Shown here one piece after another: positions 24,201-37,834 of a stretch of DNA of 64,000 nt. The translations under genes and the position numbers were made by a program. The stretch's first letter is position 1. The number at the start of each line of letters is the position of its first letter. This DNA comes from Trichosphaerium sp. ATCC 40318 (taxonomy: Eukaryota > Discosea > Flabellinia > Trichosidae). The notes under the pieces are model-generated. The model worked only from the letters and a program-made list of their open reading frames with translations. It ran no database searches and had not been told where the DNA came from. Location: assembly GCA_038496445.1 (NCBI GenBank), contig JALMLS010000056.1, forward strand, positions 62,001-126,000. The letters are read 5' to 3'.

Positions 24201-27200
24201 GAAGTACTTCAGGGAACCCAACTGGTGCTTGACTAAGCACTCCAATTGCGTATCTCATCAAGTTCGCTATTTCAAAATATTAGGTTTCCAAACTCGAAGA
24301 GTGAAATCGAACCTGCGCTGTTCAAGCGTAATGAAAGCTCAATAGCCGCTGTACAAGACTTGACAAGAGTTCGTACAATAGTACCTAATATATTGTAAGA
24401 AAAGTAACTAGTATTTATGTTTTTACCTGATAGCAATGGCACATCTTTATTTTCAAGGATATTCTCCAAATGTTTGCCAAAAGGAGTTGGTGGCATGCTG
24501 CGGTGAAGTAAAGCAATTAAAAAGTTGAGTACTTTAAGAAGCAATGTCAAAATCTCAACATCTCTCTCTGAGAGATTATCAATCTTAGAAAAAACCCCAA
24601 GTTAGTAAAATTCAAACTGGATAATAAAGTGGTGGTACCTTATTTGCAATGTCAATAGTTAGCATAGAAAACAGTTGTAGACCTTTCTTTGCCAAAAAAT
24701 TTGAAACCCATTTACCACGTGCTTCAACGTCATTTTGGTCATCAACAGGGAATAACTACGGTCGTCAGGAAAAATTGAGAGACATGGGTTTTTGGTATGA
24801 TGAAACAACTGGAGGCGTACCAATTGATCTATTATTTGCATAACATATAATCTACCGAAAACATTTGCCTCAGGGAATATATCATTCAATGATAATCCGT
24901 TATCCTTGTCCCCAAGGTTTGATATATTTTTAATCTGATTATGGATTGCAGTTGATGTTGGTATGTGGCACAGTAAATCCCAAACCTTTGTCTTAATGCG
25001 TTTCTCCTTAACTTGCAAAGCAGTAAAAAGACGATTGAAGAGCAATGGTTGAGATGCAATAATATGACTAGGTCTTTCATTCTTTGGAATAGGATTCTCT
25101 TGCGCTGTGTTGAACCCTTGTTTCCCATTTACGTTTATACCCATTCTCATGGCTTCTGTACGAAGGCTCTGTTGTTGCCGTGGATCAAGCATACGACTAA
25201 TAGCTGCATTGAGATCCCAATGATTTTTACGTAAAGCAAACATTGCAAAATCTAAAACCTGCTTCAGATATCATAACAACTGAATCTAACGTACCTTCGG
25301 TGCCTTTTGGTAGGCATACAATAGACATGAGTTGCTCTACCTTCCCTTCAGCATCAGCTGGTGGTCTTTTTGCCAATTCTTCTTGCTTGTTCGATCTGGG
25401 GCGCAACATAGTGAGAGCATCGCCAAACTGTGGACATCCAGTGGTTAGCAGTGTTGAGTGTTAGGTAAACAAAATTTCACAACTTACGTCTTCTTTGAGG
25501 GTCACCATTATAGTAGAATCACTTGTAATACCTAACGCCTCTACAGCTAAATCATCATCCTTGAGAAGCCTCAGTTGAGGTAACATGTAAAAGTTCATAT
25601 TGCTAGGATCAATTTCATCCTTCACTACAAGCCTAGTGTACACTTCCTTTCGAAGGCTACCAAGAGTGTAGTTTGGATAGCAATAAATAGAAATCTACAC
25701 CATATGAGTTTTAAACTTGATGAAACTAATGTAACATACTGTGTTATCTGCTCCAACATCTGGCTGTGTTTTTAAGCTATCCACTTGAGTAAAAAAATTA
25801 GAGGAGATTTTGCACGGTATTCATATGTACGTATTTCTTGGCCAACCTCAACATTCAAGATAACATCATAAGGTCTTGTACTACGTGTATGACCTTCTAT
25901 ATTATCTCCTTCGCAATGTTGTATAAATCTACTAATTAGAGACAAACAACGATCAACGATAAGTGGGGTACTCTCGGGACCATCCATATGAGCCTGGGAT
26001 ATAAAGTTAATTGTTACTGCGCATAACTAAAGAAATAAATACCAAAATAGACGTGATAAACAGCTGTCGTATTTTCGATAATCCCATTGATTCACTTAGA
26101 CTTGGAGATATAACTGCATGAAGCTTACATAACAGCAACATCGATGCTTCAATCACTTGCTCATTTCTATAAAAAAAGGTAAGATTGGTTAATATCCACT
26201 ATATAAAACGCACGTGCTACATGTAACAAAACGCCACAAAGAACCAATTCCTTCCTAAACAAAAGAGTAAGCATTGAAACATGAATTATGGACATACCAA
26301 CTCAAGGTCTGTCATACTAAATCCAGATATCTTTTCCTAAAATACAAGTATCAGTGATTATACACCAAGCTCTTTACGTACGCTAATCTTTCTACGTTCG
26401 AGATTTCCTAGCCTCAAATTCGCGTGAACAAAGTACGCAGACCACGCTTCAAAACCTTCAATATCCGCATTGGTTGGGGCCATTTCGAGCATTTTCGTGC
26501 GGAATAACTGAGTCATGGCATCACTGAGCTCATATGAGTTCTGTTTAGATAGTTGCAAAAACCAGCGCTGGGCCTTTTTCCGTGTAAGTACTTGGTACTG
26601 ACAAATTAAACCACCACGCACCTCTTGGCTTTCATCGCTTGTAATATGGTCTTGTACGAACAGTTCCCATACTTTGATTAACCATGGTGCAGGATCAATC
26701 GTTTCTTCAATAACTGGCATTCCAAGTGGACTATCAAGACCATAATAATCTACTTTTAAATTAGGGCTACAGTAAATTTATCGTACGCCAGTAGTAGCAC
26801 GCACGTTGAGCCTTTAAGTCGATCTTGGTGATCAACAAGGATAGAAATGATAAACGTTCTTGAATTTCCCAGTAGTATGGGCGGAATCCACCAAGTATAA
26901 GGTCTGTCGCTCTTCTCTAGGAAGAGAGGAATGTTATAAAAAAAATTATCAAATGGCTTCTTACTTTTTGGTCATCTTTGAGTTCTTTATACTTTGCACG
27001 TGACGATTTTTTGAAATCTTGTACTTCTTCAAATACTTTATCTATTAGTTTATGCTTTCTTTGCATATCCAAAATAATATCTCCTAAAACCCGTGTTAAC
27101 ACCGAAAGAAAAAAAAAAAGGCCTCACCTTGACATTTTGTAATATGTGTACGCATCATCATATCAGTTTCGTCCTCTTCAGGATAAGCCTCTAATTAAGT

Positions 27201-29434
27201 AAGAAACACCTCTTTGGTGCAATAACGAGACTTCTCACCTATTATTTGCCCCAAGAGTCTGTAGCATGCTGCAACACTCTTACGTTCACTAATTTTTTCA
27301 AGTGCAAAATCAGCCCATTCACGACTAAACCATGATTAACGAAAAGCATTATTATAAGTTGTACCAGTTATTGCGCATGCTTGGTAGCTTGATTACTGTT
27401 GATACTTTTTCAAGTGCTAGAAGCGACATTTCTAACGATTGCAAAGGTGTTTGAACTGCAAGGTCCCACAAGAATTTAAAGATTAAATTCTGATCATTAG
27501 TACAATTTTTAACGAGTTCTTCAAGGAAGTTCAATACTTCTATGGTTAAGTCCTTCATTTCAATCTTTTGAACTAATGCTAATATCACGCCTATAATTTC
27601 TGAAGAATATTTCTTAGATGCAGCTGCTAATACATTAAGCATTTCCAAGCTCAGAGCTTCGTATGCGGACTTAAATGGATAAGCATTTATAAAAGATATA
27701 ATATACTCACCATAGCACCCTTCCAAATAGAAATAATATGCTCCTTTGTAAGTACTTCGTATTTAGCACAATATTGTAGTATATCCTTGGAGTGCTTTAT
27801 TACTGTCATATTAGCTGAGGGTCCAAAAATGTACTCAATGATTTGAGTTTCAGTGATCCATTCGGCTAATTGGCTGAGAAAAAATTAGAATTGCAGATTA
27901 AGCACTCGTACTGGGCGGATATCCAGGTTGGCATATGCTTGAAATTATTTGTATATGGATGATGATAGCTCATAATTCTTTCACGCATGGAGAGACCCTA
28001 CAAGTGATTTAAAATGTTGACAGAAAAAAATTACGTAAATGGGATTACATCAAACACTTACTTCAATGACACTGGTTATGTATTGTACACCCCACATACG
28101 CAGTTTAAATATATCAGACTTTAGGGTTTTGAGCGCTATATGCAATCCAGCTGGATCCATTATTTTACCAGCTTCTTTTTCAGAAAGCGCCTGAATAAAG
28201 CATAAACATTCCGCTCAATTTTGAAGATATGCCAATAAAATTTTGCATTTGTTTTTTGTCGAATTTCACTCATTAGTTTTAAGTGAAGGGATAAAAAAAA
28301 GCAATCACTTGTCAACACAACGTACACGCTCAATGAAAGTCCTTGTTTTTTCTAATATTGCATCAATGTCTGATGGCTCATTATTCTTCAATTCTTCAAT
28401 TGTAATGTGGAGCAAACGCCCTGGTATTATTTTCATTATCTTTCTTGCGCATTCTTCTTTGTGTTCAGGCAACAAATTGTCACGTAACTACAAAAAGAAA
28501 CTAAGTACTTACCAAACAAGCAATTCAATAATAAACTACTCAATAGATACACGTACATTCTCTAAACCGCCTAGATATTGTACAAGAAGCGGTAAATTGC
28601 AATGTGGATCCTCCATTGCTGCAAATAACTGTTCAAAGCCATTGTATTTACCAAAATAGTTGATAATGCCTCCACAAACTTCATTTCTAGTCTACACAAA
28701 AACAGTGAGCCAAGATACTTTAAATGTTTTTGTTTTTGAATGTACCGCCATGGCGTAGTCTTCACTTGTTTCAGATAAATCATCATCTATTGGACCGCGA
28801 TTGCTGGGCCTATTAACGGTTGAAAGACGTTACACGTAATAAATAACACAAAAAAAAAGAGAAATTCGCTAATGTACCAATAGAATGATTGGCTTGAGTC
28901 AAATAACTCTTTAAACATTTCGGCAACCTCGTGGGATTGGTGCTTGCATAAACTTTGTACAAAATACGCTGCGTGTCGCAAAAGGGTTATGGCGGCAAGT
29001 ACATCAGCCTCATTGCAGTGATAAGTGCTTCTTAGCATTCTGTTAAGAGAAAGTAGTTGTTTGGTTGGTTATTACCTGCAATGTAGTACTCTTTTGACTG
29101 CACACGGTAACGCTGTCTTTACTAGGTAAGTGAAACGGTCGTCTGAATGTGGCCAACTCTGTTCCCTCCAAGCACTACACTCTCGATTAAACTCGTTAAG
29201 AGCGTCCGCGTCGAGCAAAGCTGAAATGGGTAAGCGTCACTTTGTACAGTTATAAACGAAAAACGACAAAACTGTCGTTACAAAGCGTTTTTGTATAACC
29301 AAAGAGTATTTACCATGTAAGCGATCATTCAAATGTTTGTAATGCTGTTTGTAGTCAACGTATTGCGATTGGTGGGTATGCTCATGGTGCGTGTCTGCAT
29401 CATCAACTGCTGTGGTACTGTCCGTGTCACTCAT
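18266..29434 (-). CDS. Very large ubiquitin-specific protease, USP9X/USP34-like
   Basis: A minus-strand gene of about 11 kb with some thirty short introns. The start is ATG 29434 ([19 protein letters not shown]) and the stop is at 18266. The N-terminal half is helical-repeat sequence without clear motifs, as in USP9X, USP24 and USP34. A ubiquitin-like stretch ([20 protein letters not shown]) lies near 25600 and a UBA-like helix ([16 protein letters not shown]) near 25220. The catalytic domain is complete: the Cys box [20 protein letters not shown] at about 23205-23262, [13 protein letters not shown], then [11 protein letters not shown]-like core across an intron, and the His box [15 protein letters not shown] with [12 protein letters not shown] at about 22070-22200. 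The C-terminus has a coiled segment (19333-19551), an acidic region and a UBA-like [20 protein letters not shown] before a basic end. It removes ubiquitin from protein substrates. Exon edges are only partly resolved. Confidence 0.85.
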
Positions 29435-29911
29435 GTCTAAGAGGTCTAAACATAACAAATACAAGCAAAAAATAAAAGGTTAAAACGCCCAAGCTCCATA
29501 ATAAACGAAAGGGCATGTATAAGCACGAAAAACGCGATCAGGGCTGATCCAATCAAGATGGCACAATTAAGGCTACAATTCCTACGTACTGAATTATTTT
29601 CGCGTCAGAGTGAGCACATGGACTGACAAAGGTCTCAGCTTTGTTTATTAAAGATTCAACAGTGGTCTATTCACTGATTTTTGCGTAATGGTTAACTTTC
29701 GTTTCAACGGCGCTAACCACCTCAACAACATAAAGTATATGTTGCTACCTCCTCGATGTTCGTATTGGAACAATACGAAGAGTTTGCAACTTGGCACAAA
29801 ACGAATCAAAAGTCACTCATTGTACCCGTCTTGGTATACACGTACGGTGTACTAACAAACGTGAGTTGTTTTTATGGGGCACCTAAAAAAATGAAGAACA
29901 AATATATTGTA
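29435..29911. other. Intergenic stretch upstream of the deubiquitinase gene
   Basis: About 475 bases between the deubiquitinase start and the stop of the AP endonuclease gene, both on the minus strand. A short plus-strand frame from 29749 ends quickly. No gene seen. Confidence 0.5.
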
Positions 29912-31525
29912 CTACTTTGCTTTTAGTTTTTTTGTTACATTCTCATCTTTGTTTTCATCGCCGACTTCACGCTTCCTCTTACGAGGAGCGAAAAAATCCT
30001 TTTTCTGTACTACACCTACAACACGCTTCTTTGGTTTCCAAGACACAAGCTTACTTGAGTTTGACTTACTCTTCCCAACTACCTGTTTCTCTTCGTTTCT
30101 GTTTTTTTTGGGCTTGCTGGTTCCAAAGTAATCATTTAAATCTCCTGATCCTGACTTTGTCAGAGTCCTTTTACTTTTCTTTCCACTAGGTGGTGTATCA
30201 CCGCTTTTCGGGCTAGGAGTATGTGCCTTTGGTGTAACTCTCTTTTTTGTTTTTGGTTGTGATGGTTTTTGTGAACTTTGACTTGCAAACATTGTAGCAA
30301 GGGTCGGTTGACATTGTGTTAAATAACGAGATGAAACCTTTGATACTTTAGGTTGACTATTAGGTTTTGGTTGCTCCTTCATTGTCAAGAATATAGGGAC
30401 ATGATCTGATCCAAAGATAGTTTTATCAATAGAAGCACCAAGGACTTGTGGCATTAGACTTTTGTAAATCAAAGTATAATCTATTCTGTAGCCTATAACA
30501 GTTATAGTGAGCGACAAAGTAATCTGGTAATGATAGATAACAATACCTTCATGTTTTGTTCTATCATTATTTGTCCTTGGATCAAACCAGCTATAAACAA
30601 CATCGTCAGGATAAAAGGAGCGAAATGCATCAACAAATCCACAATCAAAAAACTCTTGAAACTTTTTACGCTCTTCTGGTCTGAACCCATTTTTTGAATC
30701 CTAGCCACACATGCCATTAACAAAGTTGTACAAAACATGACTAAGCGCATTCAATTTACTGGTAAACGTACAACAGCCCTTGTAATATCTTTAGCTGTGT
30801 GTGCAGTGTTAAAGTCGCCCACAATGATGACAGGCTTTTTAGCTTCTAAAAACTTATCCACATGCGTTTGTAACCATGTATGAAAATCTGTTTTATAATC
30901 CAACCGACCAGGTCTTGCGGCATTCGGAAAATAACAATTAAACAATGCAAACGAAGTATGCTCTAAATAAGGAAATAAATTATTATTTTTCAAATTATCA
31001 AAAAGCAACACGTGCTGGGTGTAGTGGTGTCAAAATTATAGTTGTTTTGTATATTCTCATTACCTGTCATAATTACTCTGCCCTCATTATCAAATTTATC
31101 TTCTCCAAAAGTGTCTTTTGCTTCTAACGTTAAGCCTTTGAAAAGTTTATAAGTTTTCGCGCCAAAAATTCTTGTAACATACCTGTTCGTACGTACGTTA
31201 CTACGCCTGAGTAACCCTATAGTAGTGTTGTCAGTCTAATGGCGTTTTGCTAACGCTAGGTTTTGTAAATTGCCTTTCGTAACGTGCTAAAGCTCCAGAA
31301 TGATTCATATCCTTCAACGTGAAGCACGTCAGTTGGTATTTCTTTGTGAGTAGATACTTTGGTTTCCTTTGATAAATAAGCACGCCATACGCGTATTTAC
31401 CGTTGTCGTACTTGAAAACAGGCAATATCAACACCATACGTCTTAAAAAAAAGAGCTAATGAGCGCTCTGGTAATTTAGCTACAAGAGCACGAATACCAT
31501 TAACGTTCCAACATACAAGCTTCAT
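29912..31525 (-). CDS. AP endonuclease, exonuclease III / APE2-like, with PIP box
   Basis: Spliced from ATG 31525 (MKLVCWNVNGIRALVAKLP) to the stop at 29912. The ExoIII-family landmarks are all present: WNVNGIRA; GVDIACFQETKV with the catalytic Glu; GYSGVVTYVRTG; EGRVIM; FNCYFPNAARPGRLDYK; VGDFNTAH with the catalytic Asp and Asn; RIDYTLI; and GSDHVPI with the catalytic Asp-His. It cleaves the DNA backbone at abasic sites in base-excision repair. The long C-terminus is basic and carries QPTLATMF, which fits a PCNA-interacting (PIP) box, as in APE2. The zf-GRF finger of many APE2 proteins is not seen. One intron (31273-31217) starts with GC rather than GT; the protein on both sides (TLRK then GYSGVV) matches the family only if it is removed. 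No mitochondrial presequence; a nuclear role is likely. Confidence 0.87.
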
Positions 31526-31750
31526 TATTGGTTGTAGTTTTAAGAGTTAAGTCTTGTGCACCTACAAATCGCAAGGAACTCGAAGTTGTAAAAGCGTATG
31601 TAGTCCCAAAGAAGTAACTGTGGCAAGGCACGTGCTTAAAACAAAACTCAAAAAACCCAAATGTACACTCAGGAACTTCATTTGGCCATGGGTTTTATCA
31701 CGTGCAATGTACTTAGTATTTTATTTTGTTAGGTCTTGAATGATATCCAT

Positions 31751-33706
31751 TCAGTCAGCATGCTCCCGCAATCTACCCCGCCGCATAGCTATTACATTTT
31801 TTATCAAATCTTTCTCGTACAAGTACCTTTTGAAAGTCAAGGAAAAATGAAAAAGAAGTATAAAACCAAAAATGAGTGGATACAAAGCGAGTGTCTGTGC
31901 AATAAAGAGAACTCCGCCTATGCCCACGTGTGCGGCACATCCTCTGAAAATATCTTGGGTGCCTTTAGGACAAAACTGTTCTTCAGACAACCTGGTTAAA
32001 AAGAAGATAGCGATAAATCCTAGCACAGGAAATAGTTTTGGTACAATATTTTTAAGACCCATCTAAACAAAAGTCAAAAATAAACAGACAAAGCCGAGAT
32101 AAAGAATATTTGTTCTAACCTTGAAATGAAGCCGAAGATAATATAACCCTAAAACAATACGAAGCGCCATATTGACAATATTAGCAAGCACCAACCCTAT
32201 TGTTCCATATTGTGCTAGGAATGCACGTCCAATGGCAATGTAAACACCGGCTATTACGACTGTAAAACCATTTAATATATTGAGCGTAGAAGGAGGTGCT
32301 ATGCCGTGGAGTGTAGCTTCAGTGATACCTATAAGACTTGTCAGAAGAAGGAAAATTAACGATATTACCGTTGATGGCCATAAGAAGTACATAAAACGTA
32401 TACAGGCCAAGTACATCAGGAGCATCAGTATCAGCATATTTACCCGTATAAAGAATATATAACAGTAGGTATGCATAAGCAGGTCCAAAAGAAGCAAAGT
32501 AGCACCCTGCATGAATACGGTAAATGGAGTAATTTGCTTGTAAAGGTGTACCAAGATAAAACAAAAATCTAAATGTCATTCCAAAAAAATCAGTATATTG
32601 CTGTGTCTCTTCTTCTCTACGCGTTGAAAACTTTGAGAAAACATTGTTCGTTGCCTCTTCGATTGGTTTAAATATAAGCCGAGCTGCAAGCGATCCTAGA
32701 TTATCAACTACACTATAGCTACCCATACTACTTAGAGATCCGTCTATTTTTAATAAGACATTCGTTCCTTCTTGTAAAACTACTTTTTGTATCGCCTGCC
32801 ACTGAAAAGACAGAAATACAATGAAATCAGCTCCCCTAGAATTGCCTTAGGTTAAAAATTTTCCAGTAAAGAAGCATAAAAAAATTGAGTGGTTTTTTGA
32901 GCAACGTACGTTGGTAGTGAAGGTACTATAGGTTCAGTAACTTTAGTAACCACGTAGCTATAATATCCAATATTTATGACTACAGCGTATATCAGCTGAG
33001 CGTAAGCCCATGACATTAAACCGCACTTTTTTAAAGTTAGTTAGGTTGACAGGTTTTTTTGGACATTTTGAAATGTCACAATGTGTCAAAGTTATTGTAC
33101 CGAAAAAAACATCAATAAGATGTAAGTAGTGACACATTTTACAAATACAGCTACACCCTCTGTTTGCATTCTCACACGATAATCCATGCGTTTATGTACT
33201 AGAACGTATCCAGGTTCAGAAAGAATCTCTATGAATGATGCTAGACCCACAATCTGAATGGACAACGCGTAGTATTGTATCCCAAGCTCACTTTCAGATG
33301 CTGTCGACAAGAATAGGTATGTTACGATCAGAGAAGCTACAGCGCCCTGAATTATCGATAAAATTGCAATACCGAGCGATGTAGATACTGATTTGGCTGG
33401 TTGACCAGCTGTAGAATCACGTAGAGCTGTACGCCTTGTAGCTTCTCTAGAAAAGAAGGAAATAGCGTTGAGGAGCAATTGTAACTGTATATTGGCGACC
33501 TGAGGCCTTTAGAGAGAGTTCATTTTCTAACACGTACCCCAACGGTTTTGGTGTCTGTATTTCGCGTAACCAGTACATTCAGAACGAATGTGAGTATGCG
33601 AGATGAGAATTGCAGTGCTGTAGAATGTTTAGAGTTTGTAGGCTACAACAGCAAATACCAATTAAGTACCCAATGCCTGTTACCCCTTTCAAGACGGAGC
33701 TCGGCA
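31751..33706 (-). CDS. RFT1: RFT1-like ER multi-spanning protein
   Basis: About seven exons from ATG 33706 to the stop at 31751. Conserved RFT1 blocks are visible in order: SSRILTFVLNVLVTR, VANIQLQLLLNAISFFSREA, RIGIQYYALSIQIVGLASFI-type region with EILSEPGYVLVHKRM, YSVVDNLGSLAARLIFKPIE, ATNNVFSKFSTRR, YLLLYILYTGKYADTDAPDVL, GITEATLHGIA and VLANIVNMALRIVLG. Many hydrophobic segments fit the twelve or so TM helices of the family. RFT1 acts at the ER membrane in N-glycosylation and is needed for use of Man5GlcNAc2-PP-dolichol on the lumenal side; whether it is itself a flippase is disputed. The first short exon (MPSSVLKG) is inferred from phase only. Diverges from the glutaryl-CoA dehydrogenase gene, with 91 bases between the starts. 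Confidence 0.88.
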
Positions 33707-33797
33707 TAAGGGTTGTGTGTTACAAGTGACTCAGCAGTACAATTGTAAAAGCGCAATTCGAAAGTCAAAACCGTTTCAAACGTCAAAAGTAAAAAAA

Positions 33798-35782
33798 ATG
33801 TTCCTAGCTAAGCACGTGTCGCGTGCTACAGCAGTACGTCAACGCGCAAGCACCACAAAGCATACAACACATGTTCGCGCAGCAAGCACTAAGCGTACGT
33901 TAAAAATACCGTACTATTCACCAATGAGACCTACTCTGAGAACATAGCGTTTGTTGTGTTCACGTTGCAACATTCAGCTCACCCAACAATTTGTTTTGTT
34001 TGTACACGTTATAAACGCTATTCTCACGCCATTATTAGAGAGGTACAACTGGGAAGACCCGTTAAACCTCGAAAGTCTCCTGACCGAGGAAGAGATCATG
34101 ATACGAGATCAAGCGCATCAATACTGTCAAGAAAAGCTGATGCCACGCGTATTGGAAGGAAACAGACACGAGAAATTCCACCGTGATATTTTAAGCGAAA
34201 TGGGCGAATTGAACTTGCTTGGACCTACCATAGAGGTACGTAACGCCGATTTTACAAATTTGCCGTAACGTTCGGAAGTAAATTGTCGTAACTCCACACT
34301 ATAACTGCGTGATGCAATTCCCTTTGCTCAACATCCACAAAATCGCTAACCAATTGTTTTGTTTATTTGAATGACGCGTCATTTATCGAGTTTAGGGCTA
34401 TGGATGTGCTGGTGTTAATTACGTGTCCTATGGCCTAATTGCAAGAGAAGTGGAGCGTGTAGACAGCGGCTACAGGTACTACAACTTATTAGTTATTGTT
34501 TTAAAGATTGTTGTAAAGGTCTGCAATGAGCGTACAGTCCTCTCTGGTAATGTACCCAATATCTATCTACGGAACTGAAGAGCAAAAACAGAAGTATATA
34601 CCTCGCCTTGGTAAGTTTACATAATTTATGGTTTCTTCTCTAAATTACAAAAAGCTACTGGAGAGATTGTTGGATGTTTCGGTCTTACAGAACCTAACCA
34701 TGGTTCTGATCCTGGTTCAATGGCAACGCGCGCTAAGGATATGGGTGATCACTATTCTTTGAGTGGTGCGTTCAACAGCAAAAATAAAATATGCGAAATT
34801 GAATTAAGCTAAATTTTTTTGCAGGGTCGAAAACATGGATTACAAATTCTCCAATCGCAGATGTTTTTGTTGTTTGGGCTAAAGACGATGCAGGTGATAT
34901 TAGAGGCTTTATTTTAGAGGTAATTACAAGGCGTTCCATACCCCATGGTACAACTAACAACCTTTTTTTTTCAGAAAGGTATGAAGGGTTTAACAGCTCC
35001 TAAAATCGAGGGTAAATTCTCGTTACGTGCTTCTGATACTGGTATGATTATGATGGATGAAGTAAAAGTACCAAAAGAAAACATGATGCCTGGCGCAAAG
35101 GGGTTGTCGGTAAGCCCTTGGTTTTTTTTGCTAAGTGAATACTGTTAACACTTGATTTAGGGACCTTTTAATTGCTTGAACTCTGCTCGATTTGGTATAG
35201 CATGGGGCACTCTTGGCGCCGCAGAGTTTTGCCTCGCAGCAGCTAGACAGTACACTCTAGAGCGTCAGCAATTTAATAACCCTCTTGCTGCCAACCAGCT
35301 AATACAGTACAACTTGGCAGACATGTCAACTGAAATTACACTTGGTTTACACTCAGCATTACAAGTACGATATTCTTCATACCTCAAACGCGATTCTCAC
35401 AAGCAATAAGGTTGGTAGACTCAAGGATCAAGGCAAACATGTGCCTGAAATGACATCAATGATAAAACGAAACTCGTGTCAGAAGTCGCTAGATATTGCA
35501 CGAAAGGCTAGAGATATGCTTGGTGGTAATGGCATCAGGTATGTTGAACTAACTTATCCCGCTATTAGAGCTGTGAGCTAACGCCTGGTTGTAGTGATGA
35601 GTATCATATTATTAGGCATGTAATGAATCTAGAGTCAGTGAATACATACGAAGGAACGCACAACAGTACGTGAAAATGCTATTGTAAGATGAGGTTTTTG
35701 TTTACCCTTCTTGCTAGTTCATTCTCTCATTCTTGGCCGTGCTATCACTGGTATACAAGCGTTCACTAGAGATTTAAAATAG
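33798..35782 (+). CDS. GCDH: Glutaryl-CoA dehydrogenase, mitochondrial
   Basis: Spliced plus-strand gene from ATG 33798 to TAG 35780-35782. The first exon encodes a Ser/Thr/Arg/Ala-rich leader ([17 protein letters not shown]), a good mitochondrial presequence. The mature part follows the family closely: [143 protein letters not shown] and [14 protein letters not shown] with the catalytic Glu. It is an FAD acyl-CoA dehydrogenase that oxidises and decarboxylates glutaryl-CoA to crotonyl-CoA in lysine and tryptophan breakdown, passing electrons to ETF in the matrix. The join between the leader exon and the exon starting [10 protein letters not shown] near 34040 is not settled. Confidence 0.92.
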
Positions 35783-36102
35783 ATCACCAGTCTGTTGTAT
35801 TTAGTGAAAACGCTTATTGTAAAAAATGTTAAGTATAAATTTTGAGTATTCACCTCTACTGTTATTTCTTAGTGTCACGTCTCAGAACTGCTATTGGTGT
35901 TGTACAATTATCGTGGTGTTAGATTTATATTCTATTAGTTTTCTTTATTCATGTGAAATACTGTAAACGGGTTTGTTATTTCAGGGTTTTTTCTCTTTTG
36001 TTGAATTGATACTTAACTCATTTTTTATTAAAATACCACCAATGAACGCCTAAAGATAACCGGCGACAATGACTTCCTTCCATAGCAATAATAATAACCA
36101 AA
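35783..36102. other. Intergenic stretch
   Basis: About 320 bases, AT-rich, between two plus-strand genes. It should hold the 3' end of the dehydrogenase gene and the eIF2-gamma promoter. No gene seen. Confidence 0.6.
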
Positions 36103-37834
36103 ATGGACTTAGAAAACAAACAAATAATCGACAAAGGCTTGAACAGCCCAAAACCCAGCGAAATAGAAATGTCTTTAGATGAGGCGTTTCTGAACCAGCC
36201 TACTCTAAATATTGGCACTATTGGTACGAAATAAGCCTGGTTTACGGGCAAATAACTTATAACGTAGGTCATGTGGCTCATGGTAAATCTACGCTCGTGA
36301 AGCGCCTTTCTGGAGTAGCTACCCAAAAACATGGTCGTGAAAAGCGAAATAATGGCATGACCATTAAATTAGGCTACGCTAACTGCAAGATTTGGCAGTG
36401 TAGCAAATGCCCCAAACCAGAGTGTTTTGCTACCACTGGCTCCAAAGTAACTAAACTTAAGTGTAAAGTACCTGGATGCAAGACTTTAATGACGTACGGT
36501 CAACCTAGAGGCAATCAAACGCTAATCTTTTTGTTAACCAGGCTTGCGCGTCATGTCTCTTTTGTTGACTGCCCTGGGCATGAGTATTTGATGACCACCA
36601 TGTTAAATGGCGCTGCTGTAATGGACGCTGCGTTATTGATAATCTCGGCTAGAGATGGCCCACGACCACAAGTACGATAGCGCTGCCTTGGTCCATTACT
36701 TATTCTTGATAGACAAAAGAGCATTTGTCTGCTGTAGACTTGATGGGGTTGAAAAATGTAGTAGTATGTCAGAACAAAATAGATCTACTAGACAGTGAAG
36801 CAGATGCTAGACGCTCTTATCAAGACATCAAAAAATTTGTAGAGGTACATTGACATTGACATTTTGAATTTGAAGTAGGCGTTTATGTTTACCTCCCGTG
36901 CCCAAATTAATCCTCGTACCCTAGGGCTCTACTGCAAGTCAATCGCCTATATTACCTATATCCGCTCACTGGGGCTATAATACCGACGCTTTGGCTGCCT
37001 ACATTGTAGACAAGATCCCGAAACCAAACAGAGATACAAGCGCACCGCCACTAATGACTGTTGTCAGGTATAGCCTTACTCAACTTTTCCCAGGTTCCCT
37101 AACTTTCTTTGTTAAAGATCTTTTGACATAAATCGTCCAGGAACACCTATTTCTAAGATTAGAGGTGGTGTCGCCGGTGGATCTCTACAACAAGGAACAC
37201 TACAAGTTGGCCAAATCATAGAAATCCGACCTGGTCTTATATTTGGTAAGAAATGAACAATGACTCTGCCTTGCTTATAAATAAACGTAGGTAGTAGTGA
37301 TGGTAAAGGCGCTACTTATAGACCTTTACAAGCAGAAATAACATCTCTACTGTCTGAGACAACAAAACTGAAGTTCGCCGTTCCTGGTGGGCTTATCGGT
37401 GTTGGCCTTACCCTGGACCCTTCCCTAACTCGAGAGGATCGCTTACTTGGCCATAGTATTGGATTACCTGGTAAACTACCGCCAGTGTTTATAGAACTTG
37501 AAGTTTCATATTGCTTGCTACGGTACGCCTTAGTACTCACTTTACTATCGCTCACTTTGTTAGCCGTGTTGTTGGTGCTGATGATCCAACGAAACGAGTG
37601 GCAAAACTTCGCAAAGGTGAAGTAGTTACCTTAAACATAGGCAGCATGAGCACTCAGGCTACAATTGTTGCCCTTGAATTTGATCTGGCAAGAATAAAGC
37701 TTATGATGCCTTGCTGTTGTAATGTAGGCGATAGAATCTCCATATCTAGGAAGATTGAAGGCCGTGTAGCACGGTTGATTGGCTTTGCTATTGTATTGAA
37801 AGGCTCTAAGCACGCATCACTATACACCGAATAA
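36103..37834 (+). CDS. EIF2S3: Translation initiation factor eIF2 subunit gamma
   Basis: About seven exons from ATG 36103 to the stop at 37834. GTPase motifs: G1 GHVAHGKST, switch-1 region [13 protein letters not shown], zinc-knuckle cysteines C-x-x-C plus CKVPGC, G3 DCPGHE, G4 NKIDLL, G5 ISAHWGYN. Domains II and III follow ([60 protein letters not shown]). The protein carries initiator Met-tRNA to the 40S subunit as part of eIF2. Two places differ from the usual sequence: before TIKLGYA the family has ER-x-RGI, here KRNNGM, and after [15 protein letters not shown] the usual ESCPQPQTSEHL is RDGPRPQTKEHL. These are exposed positions and the core motifs are intact, so it is probably functional. 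Confidence 0.92.

Noticed and set aside
29917-30189. Plus-strand ORFs opposite the AP endonuclease tail
   Set aside because: They mirror the lysine/serine-rich C-terminus on the minus strand; low complexity explains the open frame.
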